NCBI RefSeq assembly: GCF_023227905.1
Contig: NZ_JALOCF010000005.1
Location: forward strand, 62,001-126,000
Direction of reading: 5' to 3'
From: Methylobacter sp.
GTDB lineage: Bacteria; Pseudomonadota; Gammaproteobacteria; Methylococcales; Methylomonadaceae
Length of the DNA: 64,000 nt
Shown: positions 1 through 9,030 of the stretch, piece after piece
Position numbering within the stretch: position 1 is the first letter of the stretch
Layout: every line of letters begins with the position of its first letter
Notes under the pieces: generated by a model
What the model saw: only the letters and a program-made list of their open reading frames with translations
What the model was told of the DNA's origin: nothing
Databases searched by the model: none
Translations under genes and position numbers: made by a program

Positions 1-1
1 G

Positions 2-313
2 TTAACCGCAAAAACCGAAAAACTGACGTCAGGCCTGAAAGAACGTGCAGCCAAGGCCGGTATCGCGCTGACCACCAATAGCGTTGGCGGCATGTTCGGG
101 CTATTTTTCAGCCCTGAGCCGAAAGTCAGCCGCTTTGCCCAAGTCATGCAATGCGACCAGGACCTGTTCAAGCGTTTTTTCCATGCGATGCTGGAGCAAG
201 GTGTGTATTTGGCGCCATCAGCGTTTGAAGCCGGCTTTGTTTCGGCGGCGCATAGTGATGAAGATTTGGAAAAAACGCTGGATATTGCAGAAGCCGTATT
301 CAAGCATTTATAA
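2..313 (+). CDS. hemL: Glutamate-1-semialdehyde 2,1-aminomutase, C-terminal part
   Basis: The reading frame is open from the first bases of the window and ends with TAA at 311-313, so only about the last 103 residues are present. The tail (MFGLFFSPEPKVSRF, then QGVYLAPSAFEAGFVS and a final helix) is the characteristic C-terminal domain of HemL, the PLP enzyme that converts glutamate-1-semialdehyde to 5-aminolevulinate for haem synthesis. The catalytic lysine lies upstream, outside the window. The aminotransferase fold is certain. HemL is preferred over other class III aminotransferases because of the GxFFS and YLAPSxFEA signatures. Confidence 0.93.
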   Translation, partial: LTAKTEKLTSGLKERAAKAGIALTTNSVGGMFGLFFSPEPKVSRFAQVMQCDQDLFKRFFHAMLEQGVYLAPSAFEAGFVSAAHSDEDLEKTLDIAEAVFKHL

Positions 314-397
314 CTTTAAAAAATTGGAATACGGATAACACGCTTTTTTAGAATGGTCTACCGCATTTCCTTACAACCACCTATAGGGGCATCTATT

Positions 398-583
398 ATG
401 TCAACAGTCAAAGAAAGGGTTTCTGAAATAGTTCAAGCTCAGCCTGATGACAGTAGCTTTGATGAAATTCTGCGGGAGCTTGCTTTTTCGCGCATGGTGG
501 AACGAGGCTTAAGCGATTCCCGCGAAGGTCGAGTAATCTCTAATGAGGAAATGGAACATCGAATCTTCACATGGCGGAAATAA
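398..583 (+). CDS. Antitoxin of a ParE/RelE-type module
   Basis: A 61-residue acidic protein (MSTVKERVSEIVQ...) directly upstream of a ParE-like toxin. The last 13 bases overlap the toxin start, the usual translational coupling in type II toxin-antitoxin pairs. I chose the ATG at 398 over the ATG at 353, because the extra 15 residues of the longer form are unlike the rest of the protein. No DNA-binding motif is clear by eye. The antitoxin role is inferred from size, order and overlap. Addiction-module proteins of similar size with a central EILRELAF-type helix are common partners of ParE toxins. Confidence 0.7.
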   Translation: MSTVKERVSEIVQAQPDDSSFDEILRELAFSRMVERGLSDSREGRVISNEEMEHRIFTWRK

Positions 584-867
584 ACTGGACTACCGAGGCT
601 GAGCGCTGGCTGCGGGATATTTATGACTATATTATGCATGACAAGCCTGATGCCGCCGCAAATGTTGTCTCGGGAATATATGCAAAAGCCCAGTTATTAC
701 GCAGCTTTCCAGAACTAGGGTATCTGTATCGTAAAGAGTCCGACGGCGATATTCGCATTTTGCTATACGGACATTACCGAATCGCTTATTTAATAAAAAG
801 CCCAAAAAGAATTGATATTTTGGGCGTGTTTCACGGATCACTCGACATCGACCGACTCTTGCTGTGA
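571..867 (+). CDS. ParE/RelE-family toxin
   Basis: A 98-residue protein of the RelE/ParE fold. It has an N-terminal helix pair with WTTEAERWLRDIYDYI, a central SFPELGYLYR strand region, and the closing strands RILLYGHYRIAYLI and IDILGVFHGS, which are typical of ParE plasmid-stabilisation toxins. ParE toxins poison DNA gyrase, while RelE relatives cleave mRNA at the ribosome; the sequence favours ParE. The gene overlaps its antitoxin by 13 bp and appears intact. The pair sits between hemL and rmuC. Confidence 0.85.
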   Translation: MAEINWTTEAERWLRDIYDYIMHDKPDAAANVVSGIYAKAQLLRSFPELGYLYRKESDGDIRILLYGHYRIAYLIKSPKRIDILGVFHGSLDIDRLLL

Positions 868-966
868 AATTTCTTGCAGTGTTTTGATAAAATTCAAGTT
901 TATCCAGGATAATCAGCCAAATCCGTATCAACTATGTCCTACTTTTTTCTAACTATTGAATAGTTA

Positions 967-2289
967 ATGAACTTCATCAATAACATCCCCCCGCTGGTAC
1001 TAACATTAATAGGCCTGTTAATCGGTGCATTCGCAACGCGCCTGTTGAGCGGCAAAGATAGGACTCTGATCAGGCAGCTCTCAACCGACCTGGCTGTTTC
1101 AGAAGAAAAACTAAGACAACTTCAATCCCGCGAAGCCGAATTCAAGCAGTTGCAGCAGCTGTTTATCGAGACCAAAACCGAGAATGCCCAGCTGCAAACC
1201 CGCATGGATGAACAGGCGAAAAATACCGCGGAAAAACTAAAATTGCTGCTGGACGCGGAACTGCGCCTGAACACCCAGTTTGAAAATCTGGCCGGCAAGA
1301 TTTTCGACGACCGCAGCAAACAATTCACCGAGCATCATAAAACCAGCCTGGATCATATCGTCACGCCGTTACGCGAGCAGCTCGGCGAGTTCAAGCAACG
1401 CATCGAAACGGTTTACGACAATGAGAACAAGGACCGTATTTCCCTGCGCGAGGAGATTGTCTCATTGCGGCGCGATACCGCGCAGATGAACCAGGAAGCC
1501 CTGAACCTGACCCGCGCATTAAAAGGCGACAAAAAAGCCCAAGGCAACTGGGGCGAAATGATCCTGGAAAAAGTGCTGGAAAAATCGGGACTGCGTAAAG
1601 GCATCGAGTATGAAACGCAAGGCGCATTCCGGGATGAAGATAACAGGCTGTTCAAGCCCGATGTGATCGTCCGGCTGCCTGAAAACAAGGATGTCGTTAT
1701 CGACTCCAAAGTATCCCTGCTGGCTTATGAGCGTTACTGCTCGACCGAAGACGACCTGGAACGCATCGCCTCATTAAAACAGCATACCGAAGCGGTGCGG
1801 GAGCATATCAAAGGACTCAGCAACAAGAATTATTCGGACTTAAAAGGCTTACGGTCACTGGACTTCGTGCTGCTATTCATGCCGATTGAAGCGGCTTTTA
1901 TTGCCGCCTTTCAGGCCGACGAACGCTTATTTACCGACGCTTTCGAACATAAAATCGTCGTCGTCACCCCGACCACTTTGTTGGCGACGCTCCGCACCAT
2001 TGAAAACATCTGGCGTTATGAACGCCAGAACGAAAATGCCCGGGCTATTGCCGACAAGGCCGGACTGGTTTACGACAAGATCCGTGGCTTTGTCGATGAC
2101 CTGGATAAACTGGGCAAGCAGTTAAGCACCGTCAACAGCACTTATGACGGCGTAATGAATAAACTGACCCAAGGCAACGGCAACCTGATCCGCCAGGCCA
2201 GCAGTTTTGTCGAGCTGGGCGTTAAGGTCAAAAAGAGCTTTCCTAAAAGCATCACCGATCAGGCCGGTATTGATAGCGACGAGAGCTAG
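967..2289 (+). CDS. rmuC: DNA recombination protein RmuC
   Basis: A 440-residue protein. An N-terminal membrane anchor (about residues 8-25) is followed by a long coiled coil (about 35-190) and then the RmuC nuclease-like domain. The domain is marked by GNWGEMILEKVLEKSGL, FKPDVIVRLPENK, VIDSKVSLLAYERY and the later FMPIEAAF. RmuC limits inversions at short inverted repeats and belongs to the PD-(D/E)XK superfamily; the D and the DSK motif fit this. Length matches the family. The gene stands alone between the toxin module and purE. Its start at 967 has only a weak ribosome binding site. Confidence 0.95.
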   Translation: MNFINNIPPLVLTLIGLLIGAFATRLLSGKDRTLIRQLSTDLAVSEEKLRQLQSREAEFKQLQQLFIETKTENAQLQTRMDEQAKNTAEKLKLLLDAELRLNTQFENLAGKIFDDRSKQFTEHHKTSLDHIVTPLREQLGEFKQRIETVYDNENKDRISLREEIVSLRRDTAQMNQEALNLTRALKGDKKAQGNWGEMILEKVLEKSGLRKGIEYETQGAFRDEDNRLFKPDVIVRLPENKDVVIDSKVSLLAYERYCSTEDDLERIASLKQHTEAVREHIKGLSNKNYSDLKGLRSLDFVLLFMPIEAAFIAAFQADERLFTDAFEHKIVVVTPTTLLATLRTIENIWRYERQNENARAIADKAGLVYDKIRGFVDDLDKLGKQLSTVNSTYDGVMNKLTQGNGNLIRQASSFVELGVKVKKSFPKSITDQAGIDSDES

Positions 2290-2471
2290 AAATTATCGGT
2301 TTTTATCGGCATCTTACAGAACATCTCTGCAATATTTATGCGATACTACGCGGTTTTGTTGTCCCGTTTTTTAATACGTCTATAGACCGGTTATTGGCGA
2401 TTTGCTCATCATAAAACCGCTCTACGGCACTCTGAGAAATTTATGATTACCTGCTTAATTTGGAGTAACAC

Positions 2472-2972
2472 ATGACCGCACTGGTTGGCATCATCATGGG
2501 CTCGACCTCTGACTGGGAAACCATGCGCTTTGCCGCGGAAACGCTGGAAAAGCTCGGCATTCCGCATGAGGTTGAAGTGGTATCGGCGCACCGTACCCCG
2601 GATAAATTGTTTCATTATGCCGAAACCGCTGAAACCAAAGGCCTGGAAGTGATCATCGCCGGAGCGGGCGGCGCAGCGCATTTGCCCGGCATGACGGCCG
2701 CAAAAACCGCCGTGCCGGTATTGGGCGTGCCGGTGCAGTCCAAGGCCTTAAACGGCATGGATTCCCTGCTATCCATCGTACAAATGCCCGCTGGCATTCC
2801 GGTCGGCACCTTGGCTATAGGCAAAGCGGGTGCAGTCAACGCGGCTTTGCTGGCGGCGGCCATTATCAGTAACAAACATGTCCAGTATAAGGACGCGTTA
2901 CAAAATTTCAGAAGTGAGCAAACCGAATCGGTGCTTGCGCACTCAGATCCAAGAGCAGAGGACGATTTATGA
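2472..2972 (+). CDS. purE: N5-carboxyaminoimidazole ribonucleotide mutase
   Basis: Class I PurE, 166 residues. It moves the carboxylate of N5-CAIR to C4, giving CAIR in de novo purine synthesis. Seen in the sequence are the phosphate-binding start [20 protein letters not shown], and the glycine-rich [11 protein letters not shown] followed by [15 protein letters not shown] good ribosome binding site (GGAG) precedes the ATG. The stop overlaps the purK start by 4 bp (ATGA), so the two enzymes, which act in sequence, are made together. Confidence 0.97.
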   Translation: MTALVGIIMGSTSDWETMRFAAETLEKLGIPHEVEVVSAHRTPDKLFHYAETAETKGLEVIIAGAGGAAHLPGMTAAKTAVPVLGVPVQSKALNGMDSLLSIVQMPAGIPVGTLAIGKAGAVNAALLAAAIISNKHVQYKDALQNFRSEQTESVLAHSDPRAEDDL

Positions 2973-4063
2973 AAGTGGGTGTATTGGGCGCAGGTCAGCT
3001 GGCCAGAATGATAGCGCTGTCGGGCATACCTTTAGGGCTGGAGTTTATTTTTCTCGACCCCTCCGCCGATGCCTGCGCCAACCGGCTGGGCGAGCCTCTA
3101 ATTGGCGATTACAGCGATCCGTCCCTGCTTGCAGAGCTGGCGGAACGCGCCGATGTGGTCACTTACGAATTTGAGAATGTGCCTGCTGAAGTTGCCGAGT
3201 TTCTGACCTCTCATACCCAAGTGTATCCCTCCCCGAAAGCCCTGTCCGTTGCCCAGGACCGCTTGGTCGAAAAAAGCTTTTTTCATGACATCGACATTCC
3301 TACACCGGCTTATGCCGCAGTGGACAGCTTTGAAAGCCTGGAACAGGCTATGCCTATCCTCGGCTACCCGGCTATTTTAAAAAGCCGCACCCAAGGCTAC
3401 GACGGCAAAGGCCAGTCCCTGCTCAAATCGGCGGACGATTTAAAACAAGCCTGGGAACAGCTGCAAGGCGCACCGGCTGTCGTCGAAGCCTTCGTGCCGT
3501 TTAATCGTGAAGTCTCCATCATCGCCGTGCGCAGTGTGTCAGGAAAAATTGTTTTCTACCCGCTATCGGAGAATTTGCATCGCGGCGGCATATTGCGCGT
3601 TTCCGAATGCCGTGCGGACGATCCCATGCAAAAGCAGGCGGAAAGCTATGTATCCCGCTTACTGGAAGCGTTGGATTATGTCGGCGTATTGGCCCTGGAA
3701 TTATTTGAAGTAGACGGCCAGCTGGTTGCCAACGAGTTTGCGCCACGGGTGCATAATTCCGGCCACTGGACCATTGAAGGCGCGGAAACCAGTCAGTTTG
3801 AAAATCACTTGCGCGCTATTCTGGATTTGCCGTTAGGTTCCACGGCACCGGTAGGTAACGCAGCCATGGTAAATTTCATCGGCGGACTGCCTGCAACTGA
3901 AGACGTATTGGCGATTCCGCATGCGCACTTGCATCTGTACGATAAATCCCCGCGCAAAGGTCGTAAAGTGGCTCATGCGACGATACGCGCTGAGAGCCAA
4001 GAACAGTTATCCGATCTGCTTAAACGACTGACCGCGCTGGCCGATCAGGTTGATGATTCATAG
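2969..4063 (+). CDS. purK: N5-carboxyaminoimidazole ribonucleotide synthase
   Basis: ATP-grasp enzyme of 364 residues that makes N5-CAIR from AIR, bicarbonate and ATP, the substrate of PurE. The N-terminal [11 protein letters not shown] nucleotide-binding segment, the central ATP-grasp motifs ([26 protein letters not shown]) and [15 protein letters not shown] are present. The gene is translationally coupled to purE. Its last 150 bases, coding for the HAHLHLYDK...LADQVDDS tail, recur in degraded form about 4.5 kb downstream at 8544-8708, on the far side of the kaiBC operon. Confidence 0.97.
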   Translation: MKVGVLGAGQLARMIALSGIPLGLEFIFLDPSADACANRLGEPLIGDYSDPSLLAELAERADVVTYEFENVPAEVAEFLTSHTQVYPSPKALSVAQDRLVEKSFFHDIDIPTPAYAAVDSFESLEQAMPILGYPAILKSRTQGYDGKGQSLLKSADDLKQAWEQLQGAPAVVEAFVPFNREVSIIAVRSVSGKIVFYPLSENLHRGGILRVSECRADDPMQKQAESYVSRLLEALDYVGVLALELFEVDGQLVANEFAPRVHNSGHWTIEGAETSQFENHLRAILDLPLGSTAPVGNAAMVNFIGGLPATEDVLAIPHAHLHLYDKSPRKGRKVAHATIRAESQEQLSDLLKRLTALADQVDDS

Positions 4064-4252
4064 ATGTTGATGTTGTAGGCGAGGAGTCGTGCACAGCGTA
4101 TTCCTTTCGCCCCACGTGGAAATCTCTTTTTGCTCCGCCCATTTTCAAAAACGAACATGCAAAAATTGCCATATTTTGCACGGTGTGAAGCCCTATTCAT
4201 GGTGACTAACAGCCGTTGTCATTATTTTAATAAATGATTTAAACTAGCCAGC

Positions 4253-4549
4253 ATGAATAAATATCACTTGAAGCTTTATATCACCGGCCAAACACCTCGC
4301 TCGGAAAGCGCCATCCAGAACCTCCGTAAAATTTGCGAAGAAAATCTCGATGCAAAATACGAAATCGAGATCATCGATATTCTTGAGCGTCCGCAATTAG
4401 CGGAAGATGAACGGATTCTAGCGACGCCAACATTGATCAAATCGTTGCCGCCGCCATTGCGGCGCCTGATCGGCGACTTATCGGAAACAGAAAAAGTTCT
4501 GGTGGGTCTCGATATCCGCACGTCTAAATCGTCTGCAAATCCCAACTAA
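4253..4549 (+). CDS. kaiB: Circadian clock protein KaiB homologue
   Basis: A 98-residue KaiB protein with the thioredoxin-like start YHLKLYITGQTPRSE, the IIDILERPQLAEDERILATPTLIK core and the PPLRRLIGDLS turn, all typical of KaiB. In cyanobacteria the fold-switched form of KaiB binds the CI ring of KaiC. No kaiA is visible nearby, as in other non-cyanobacterial kaiBC loci. The stop lies 17 bp before kaiC. Around the start codon I see no strong ribosome binding site. The 189-bp stretch after purK holds no other gene and probably carries the promoter. Confidence 0.93.
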   Translation: MNKYHLKLYITGQTPRSESAIQNLRKICEENLDAKYEIEIIDILERPQLAEDERILATPTLIKSLPPPLRRLIGDLSETEKVLVGLDIRTSKSSANPN

Positions 4550-4566
4550 AAACCTGAGCATTTTTT

Positions 4567-6111
4567 ATGAGTAACAAGACTGCTGATTGTTCCGTCGAAA
4601 AATTGACGACGGGGATTCCAGGTTTCGACCTGATTGCGGTAGGCGGTTTGCCGATTCATCGTACCACGCTGATGGCGGGCACAGCCGGCAGCGGTAAAAG
4701 CGTATTCGCTGCCCAATATTTGGCGGAAGGCATCGAGCAATGGGATCAAACCGGCGTATTTGTAACCTTCGAGGAATCGCCGGACGATATTCGCCGCAAC
4801 ATGATGTCGCTTGGCTGGGACATCCCAGCTTGGGAAGCGGAAGGGAAATGGATATTCGTCGATGCCTCGCCTTATTACGATGACGACACGCTGATAACCG
4901 GTAGTTACGATCTCGGCGCCTTATTGGTGCGTTTAAAACACGCCATCGGCAAGGTAAACGCATCAAGAGTCGCCATTGACTCACTAGGTGCGATTTTTTC
5001 ACAGTTCCAGGAAACTCGCATGATTCGGCTGGAGTTGTTGCGTATTGCCAAAGCCATGAATGCCATGCAAGTCACTACGGTAATGACTACCGAACGTGAA
5101 CACGAATACGGCAACATTGCCCGCTTTGGGGTAGAAGAATTCGTTGCCGATAATGTCATCATTTTGCGCAATAGCCTGGACGACCAGATACGCCATCGCA
5201 CCATTGAAATTCTCAAATTTCGCGGCACTTATCATCATAAAGGCGAATATCCTTTTACCGTGGTACCCGATGAGGGATTAGTCGTAGTTCCCCTTTCCGC
5301 TATCAAACTGAATCAGCAATCCTCCGACCTGCGCGTCAGTTCGGGCAACGCCATGCTGGATGAGATGTGCGGAGGAGGCATTTTCCGTGATTCGATCACC
5401 TTGGCATCAGGAGCCACCGGTACCGGCAAAACCCTGATGGTGACCGAATTCATTGCGGGAGGAGTAAACAGCGGCGAACGTTGTTTGTTACTTGCTTTTG
5501 AAGAAAGCCGAGAACAACTGTACCGTAACGCCAAAGGCTGGGGCGTTGACTTCCAAAAGATGGAAGAATCCGGAGCTCTTAATATTGTTTCGGCTTATCC
5601 CGAAAACGCCACGCTGGAAGATCATTTGGCCACCATCAAGCATCAGATAGAGCGCTTCAAGCCGGATCGTTTGGCTTTGGACAGCATCTCCGCCTTGGAA
5701 CGTATCACATCGGCCAAAGGCTTTCGTGAATTCGTGATTGGCATTGCCTCGTTCGTCAAAGCCCATGAACTGGCTGCGCTATTCACCGCCACCACGCCTG
5801 ACCTGATCGGCGGCTCGTCAGTGACAGATGCCCACATTTCCACATTGACAGACTCCATCGTCCTGCTTCGCTATGTCGAAATTGAAGACCAGATTCGTCG
5901 CGCCATTACCGTTTTAAAAATGCGAGGTTCGATGCATGAAAAACTGATCCGCGAATACACTATTGACGGTCATGGCATGCATATCGGCCAGCCCTTTGGC
6001 TACCATGCTAACCTGCTGGGCGTCGGCAGCATCGCCTCCTCTATGACATCCAACGACTCTTGTTTGAATTGGCAGCCTAAACCGTCGAATAATGAGCAGC
6101 TAAAACCATGA
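4567..6111 (+). CDS. kaiC: Circadian clock ATPase/autokinase KaiC homologue
   Basis: A 514-residue protein with two RecA/DnaB-type ATPase domains, close to the length of cyanobacterial KaiC. Walker A motifs are GTAGSGKS (K44) and GATGTGKT (K288). The catalytic glutamate pairs are E69-E70 in CI and E312-E313 in CII. The CII phosphorylation site is kept as TDAHIST, placing the serine and threonine that match S431/T432 of Synechococcus at S425 and T426. The C-terminal tail after HIGQPF is unlike the KaiA-binding tail, consistent with no kaiA in the window. The gene lies 17 bp after kaiB and overlaps the next gene by 4 bp (ATGA). It may act as a timer or redox/energy sensor rather than a true clock. 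Confidence 0.94.
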   Translation: MSNKTADCSVEKLTTGIPGFDLIAVGGLPIHRTTLMAGTAGSGKSVFAAQYLAEGIEQWDQTGVFVTFEESPDDIRRNMMSLGWDIPAWEAEGKWIFVDASPYYDDDTLITGSYDLGALLVRLKHAIGKVNASRVAIDSLGAIFSQFQETRMIRLELLRIAKAMNAMQVTTVMTTEREHEYGNIARFGVEEFVADNVIILRNSLDDQIRHRTIEILKFRGTYHHKGEYPFTVVPDEGLVVVPLSAIKLNQQSSDLRVSSGNAMLDEMCGGGIFRDSITLASGATGTGKTLMVTEFIAGGVNSGERCLLLAFEESREQLYRNAKGWGVDFQKMEESGALNIVSAYPENATLEDHLATIKHQIERFKPDRLALDSISALERITSAKGFREFVIGIASFVKAHELAALFTATTPDLIGGSSVTDAHISTLTDSIVLLRYVEIEDQIRRAITVLKMRGSMHEKLIREYTIDGHGMHIGQPFGYHANLLGVGSIASSMTSNDSCLNWQPKPSNNEQLKP

Positions 6112-8483
6112 TTGATATTCAAGCAGCGCTGCAAAAAACTCAGCATCATCTTCGTGTCGCTGAATCGCGTTTCCATAGTATTGTCAACAATAGCCTGGAT
6201 GGCATCCTGATCATTAGCAATGGCGGCGACATCCTATTTTCCAATCCGGCGGCCGCGTCGCTTTTTGGCAGGTTACCGGAAGATTTGCGCGGCGTTCCCT
6301 TTGGTTTTCCTGTCATCGGTGCCGACCGTGCCGAACTGGATATTCCGTTGCCTGCCGGCAAAACAGTCGTTGTGGAGATGCGGGTAGCTGAAACAGAATG
6401 GGATGGAAATCAGGCCTTCGTAACCCAATTGCGCGACATTACCCAGCGCAAGCAAACGGAAGAGAGCTTACGGCTGGCTGCCAAGGTTTTCGAAAACAGC
6501 TCCGAAGCCATCATTATTTTAGACCCTAACATGCACTTGCTTTCCGGCAACAAGGCATTTGCCGAAGCAACGGGTTATTCGCAGCAAGAGGTCATGACTA
6601 AGGATGCCTCAAGTTTATGGTCCGACCAGAATAATACCGTGTCTTTTCAACAAATATTCCGAAATGCCCTGAATCAGCGAGGCTGTTGGCAGGGCGAAGT
6701 CAACTGTCACGGTAAGGATGGCCGATGCTTTCCCGGCTGGCTATCGGCTGTTGTTGTGCGCGATAGCGTCGGTATCATTACCCATTATGTCGCGATTTTT
6801 TCCGATATTAGCGAACGTAAAGCCAATGAAAATGCCCTACGCTTGGCGGCCGTGGTATTCGAGCAAAGCATTGAAGCAGTGATCGTTCTCGATGATCGGG
6901 AGCGTTTTGTCAGCGTTAATAGCTCGTTTACCCGAGTGACCGGGTATACCGCCGAGGAAGTTATCGGCCGCACGCCGCGCATTCTCAAATCCGGGCGTCA
7001 GGAGCACGCATTTTATGCCGGCATGTGGCAGCAAATTAAGGAACAGGGCTTTTGGCAAGGCGAAGTCTGGAATCGGCGTAAATCAGGAGAGATTTATCCG
7101 GAGTGGCTATCGATATCTGCTGTGCGTAATGAGCATGGCGAGGTGGTTAACTACATCGGTATTTTTTCCGATATCACCGAGCGTAAAAAACATGAAGCCA
7201 GTATCCATCGGTTAGCTTTTTTCGACCCGCTAACGCACTTGCCGAATCGTGCCTTATTGAATGATCGCATGAAGCTTGCGCTTGCCAACGCCGAGCGGAA
7301 CTCTCAAGGCATAGGCGTGATTTTCATAGATCTCAACCGATTCAAAGAGATCAATGATATTCACGGTCACGATGTCGGCGACGAGGTTTTGGTAGAAAGT
7401 GCGCGGCGTTTCCAAGCTTCCTTGCGGCAAGGAGAAACACTGGCTCGCTTGGGTGGGGATGAGTTTGTAGTGATTGTTGACTCCGATGACCTTAACATAT
7501 TAACTATCGTAGCCGAGCGCTTGCAACAATCATTGATTGAGCAGCCTATCACCCTTAAAGGCCATTCCTTTTCGGTAGGACTAAGCGCCGGCATTGCACT
7601 CTACCCGTTAGATGGTCTGACTGGCGACGAACTGCTTAAGTGCGCCGATATTGCCATGTATCGCGCCAAGAATAGAGGCGGTGGTTATTGTTTTTACAGC
7701 AACGAAATGAGCGATGGCTTGGCCGAGCGTATCCTGTTGGCCCAGCGGCTAGGCCTTGCTTTAACCAACAATACTTTACAACTTTATTATCAACCCCAGG
7801 TCGACCTCGCCAGCGGCGAACTCGTAGGCGCCGAGGCATTATTGCGTTGGCACGATGAAATTCTAGGCTGGATTAGTCCGACCTACTTCATTCCGATTGC
7901 CGAGGAGCGCGGCATGATGCTGGAACTGGGGGCCTGGGTTTTAAAAACCGCCCTGGCACAATTGCGGCTGTGGCGTGAAGCCGGATTGAACCTGCCGGGA
8001 CGTTTGGCGATCAACATTTCCGCGCAAGAAATCGAATCGGCGGGTTACTCCGAGCGTTTGCACCATGCCTTAGTTGAAGCGCCTTTGCTTGAGCTGGAAT
8101 TGACTGAAGGCAGCTTGGTCAACAATATCGCCGGCACGCTCGAAACCTTGCATATCTTGCGAGGACATCAATTCTCATTGGCTATCGACGATTTCGGTAC
8201 CGGCTATTCATCGCTTAGCTACCTCACCCGTTTTCCGATACAAAAAATCAAGATCGACGCAGGATTCGTGCGTAACATGTTAAGCGATGAACATAGCCAG
8301 GTTATCGTTCAGACCATCATTGCGATGGCTAAGTCGCTGGAAATGCAAGTGATTGCCGAGGGTGTGGAAGATGAGGGGCAAGCTGGAATGTTACTGGCAA
8401 TGGGTTGCGATCAAGCTCAAGGTTACTTCTACGGTCATGCCGAACCAGCCGATGTGTTTGCGGCACGGCTAAGGCTGGTATAG
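6108..8483 (+). CDS. PAS-PAS-PAS-GGDEF-EAL c-di-GMP protein coupled to kaiBC
   Basis: A 791-residue soluble signalling protein with no membrane segment. Three PAS domains (about 16-120, 125-245 and 250-365, the latter two ending in DISERK and DITERK) lead to a GGDEF domain with intact GGDEF at 449-453 and an EAL domain with intact EAL at 576-578. EAL catalytic surroundings such as DDFGTGYSSLSYL and AEGVED are present. The product-inhibition I-site upstream of GGDEF reads RQGE rather than RxxD, so feedback inhibition may be lost. The start codon overlaps the kaiC stop (ATGA), so synthesis is tied to KaiC. It can in principle make and destroy c-di-GMP; which activity dominates cannot be read from the sequence. 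Confidence 0.93.
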   Translation: MIDIQAALQKTQHHLRVAESRFHSIVNNSLDGILIISNGGDILFSNPAAASLFGRLPEDLRGVPFGFPVIGADRAELDIPLPAGKTVVVEMRVAETEWDGNQAFVTQLRDITQRKQTEESLRLAAKVFENSSEAIIILDPNMHLLSGNKAFAEATGYSQQEVMTKDASSLWSDQNNTVSFQQIFRNALNQRGCWQGEVNCHGKDGRCFPGWLSAVVVRDSVGIITHYVAIFSDISERKANENALRLAAVVFEQSIEAVIVLDDRERFVSVNSSFTRVTGYTAEEVIGRTPRILKSGRQEHAFYAGMWQQIKEQGFWQGEVWNRRKSGEIYPEWLSISAVRNEHGEVVNYIGIFSDITERKKHEASIHRLAFFDPLTHLPNRALLNDRMKLALANAERNSQGIGVIFIDLNRFKEINDIHGHDVGDEVLVESARRFQASLRQGETLARLGGDEFVVIVDSDDLNILTIVAERLQQSLIEQPITLKGHSFSVGLSAGIALYPLDGLTGDELLKCADIAMYRAKNRGGGYCFYSNEMSDGLAERILLAQRLGLALTNNTLQLYYQPQVDLASGELVGAEALLRWHDEILGWISPTYFIPIAEERGMMLELGAWVLKTALAQLRLWREAGLNLPGRLAINISAQEIESAGYSERLHHALVEAPLLELELTEGSLVNNIAGTLETLHILRGHQFSLAIDDFGTGYSSLSYLTRFPIQKIKIDAGFVRNMLSDEHSQVIVQTIIAMAKSLEMQVIAEGVEDEGQAGMLLAMGCDQAQGYFYGHAEPADVFAARLRLV

Positions 8484-8543
8484 ATGGTCAAGGTTGAGCG
8501 TTATGATTGTTCGCTCAAGTATAGCTCTATAGACTAAAGAGCT

Positions 8544-8708
8544 ATTGGTAATTCCCCTCGCACATTTGCATCTTTACGATAAAGTCCCGCGCAAAGGCCG
8601 CAAAGGCCGCAAATGACTCATGCCATGGTCCGCGCGTAAAGTCAGAAGCAATTACCGGAGCTCGTCAAAAAACTGACCGCGTTGGCCGATCAGGTTGATG
8701 ATGCGTAA
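8544..8708 (+). pseudogene. Degraded second copy of the purK 3' end
   Basis: Translation gives [19 protein letters not shown], then after a frame change and an internal stop SQKQLPELVKKLTAL and ADQVDDA with TAA. This matches the last roughly 50 codons of purK at 3913-4063 ([18 protein letters not shown] ... LADQVDDS). A short GGCCGCAAA duplication and stop codons break the frame. The copy differs at many positions, so it is either old or came from a related strain. Together with intact purK it brackets the whole kaiB-kaiC-GGDEF segment as imperfect direct repeats. Confidence 0.88.
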
Positions 8709-8747
8709 TACCTGCTTAAGTACGCGCACGGAATAACTTCAACAACT

Positions 8748-8785
8748 TGCTCCCTCTCCCTTCGGGAGAGGATTGGGGTGAGGGG
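8748..8785. repeat. Dispersed palindromic repeat (TCCCTCTCCC type)
   Basis: CTTGCTCCCTCTCCCTTCGG followed by GAGAGGATTGGGGTGAGGGG. This is a short hairpin-forming dispersed repeat seen in many proteobacterial genomes. A second member of the same family lies inside the tpsA coding sequence at 47703-47745. Confidence 0.7.
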
Positions 8786-8834
8786 AATAAAATGCTCAAG
8801 TTATTTCATGCACTTACTTAGCGGGTAGGAATGC

Positions 8835-9030
8835 TCAAGCCGCCTCGCGTGGTAAAACCTCTTTCTCGATGACGGCCAAGGCTTGTTGCTCCGCCACGCG
8901 CAAGTCGTAAGCGGTTTGCAGATTCAGCCAGGATTGGGCATCGCCACCGAAATAACGCGCCAAGCGCAGTGCAGTATCAGGCGTAATGGAACGGCGTTCT
9001 TTAACAATTTCGTGCAGACGAGTAGCAGCC
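8835..9030 (-). pseudogene. HigA-type antitoxin remnant, 5' end lost
   Basis: On the minus strand the frame gives RLHEIVKERRSITPDTALRL and ARYFGGDAQSWLNLQTAYDL, the unmistakable C-terminal half of HigA-family (XRE) antitoxins. The N-terminal helix-turn-helix half is missing: the frame runs instead into a palindromic element at 9031-9107. No HigB toxin gene is adjacent. A start within the element (to 9059) would give a 74-residue product, but it would lack most of the DNA-binding domain, so I call it a remnant. Confidence 0.8.
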
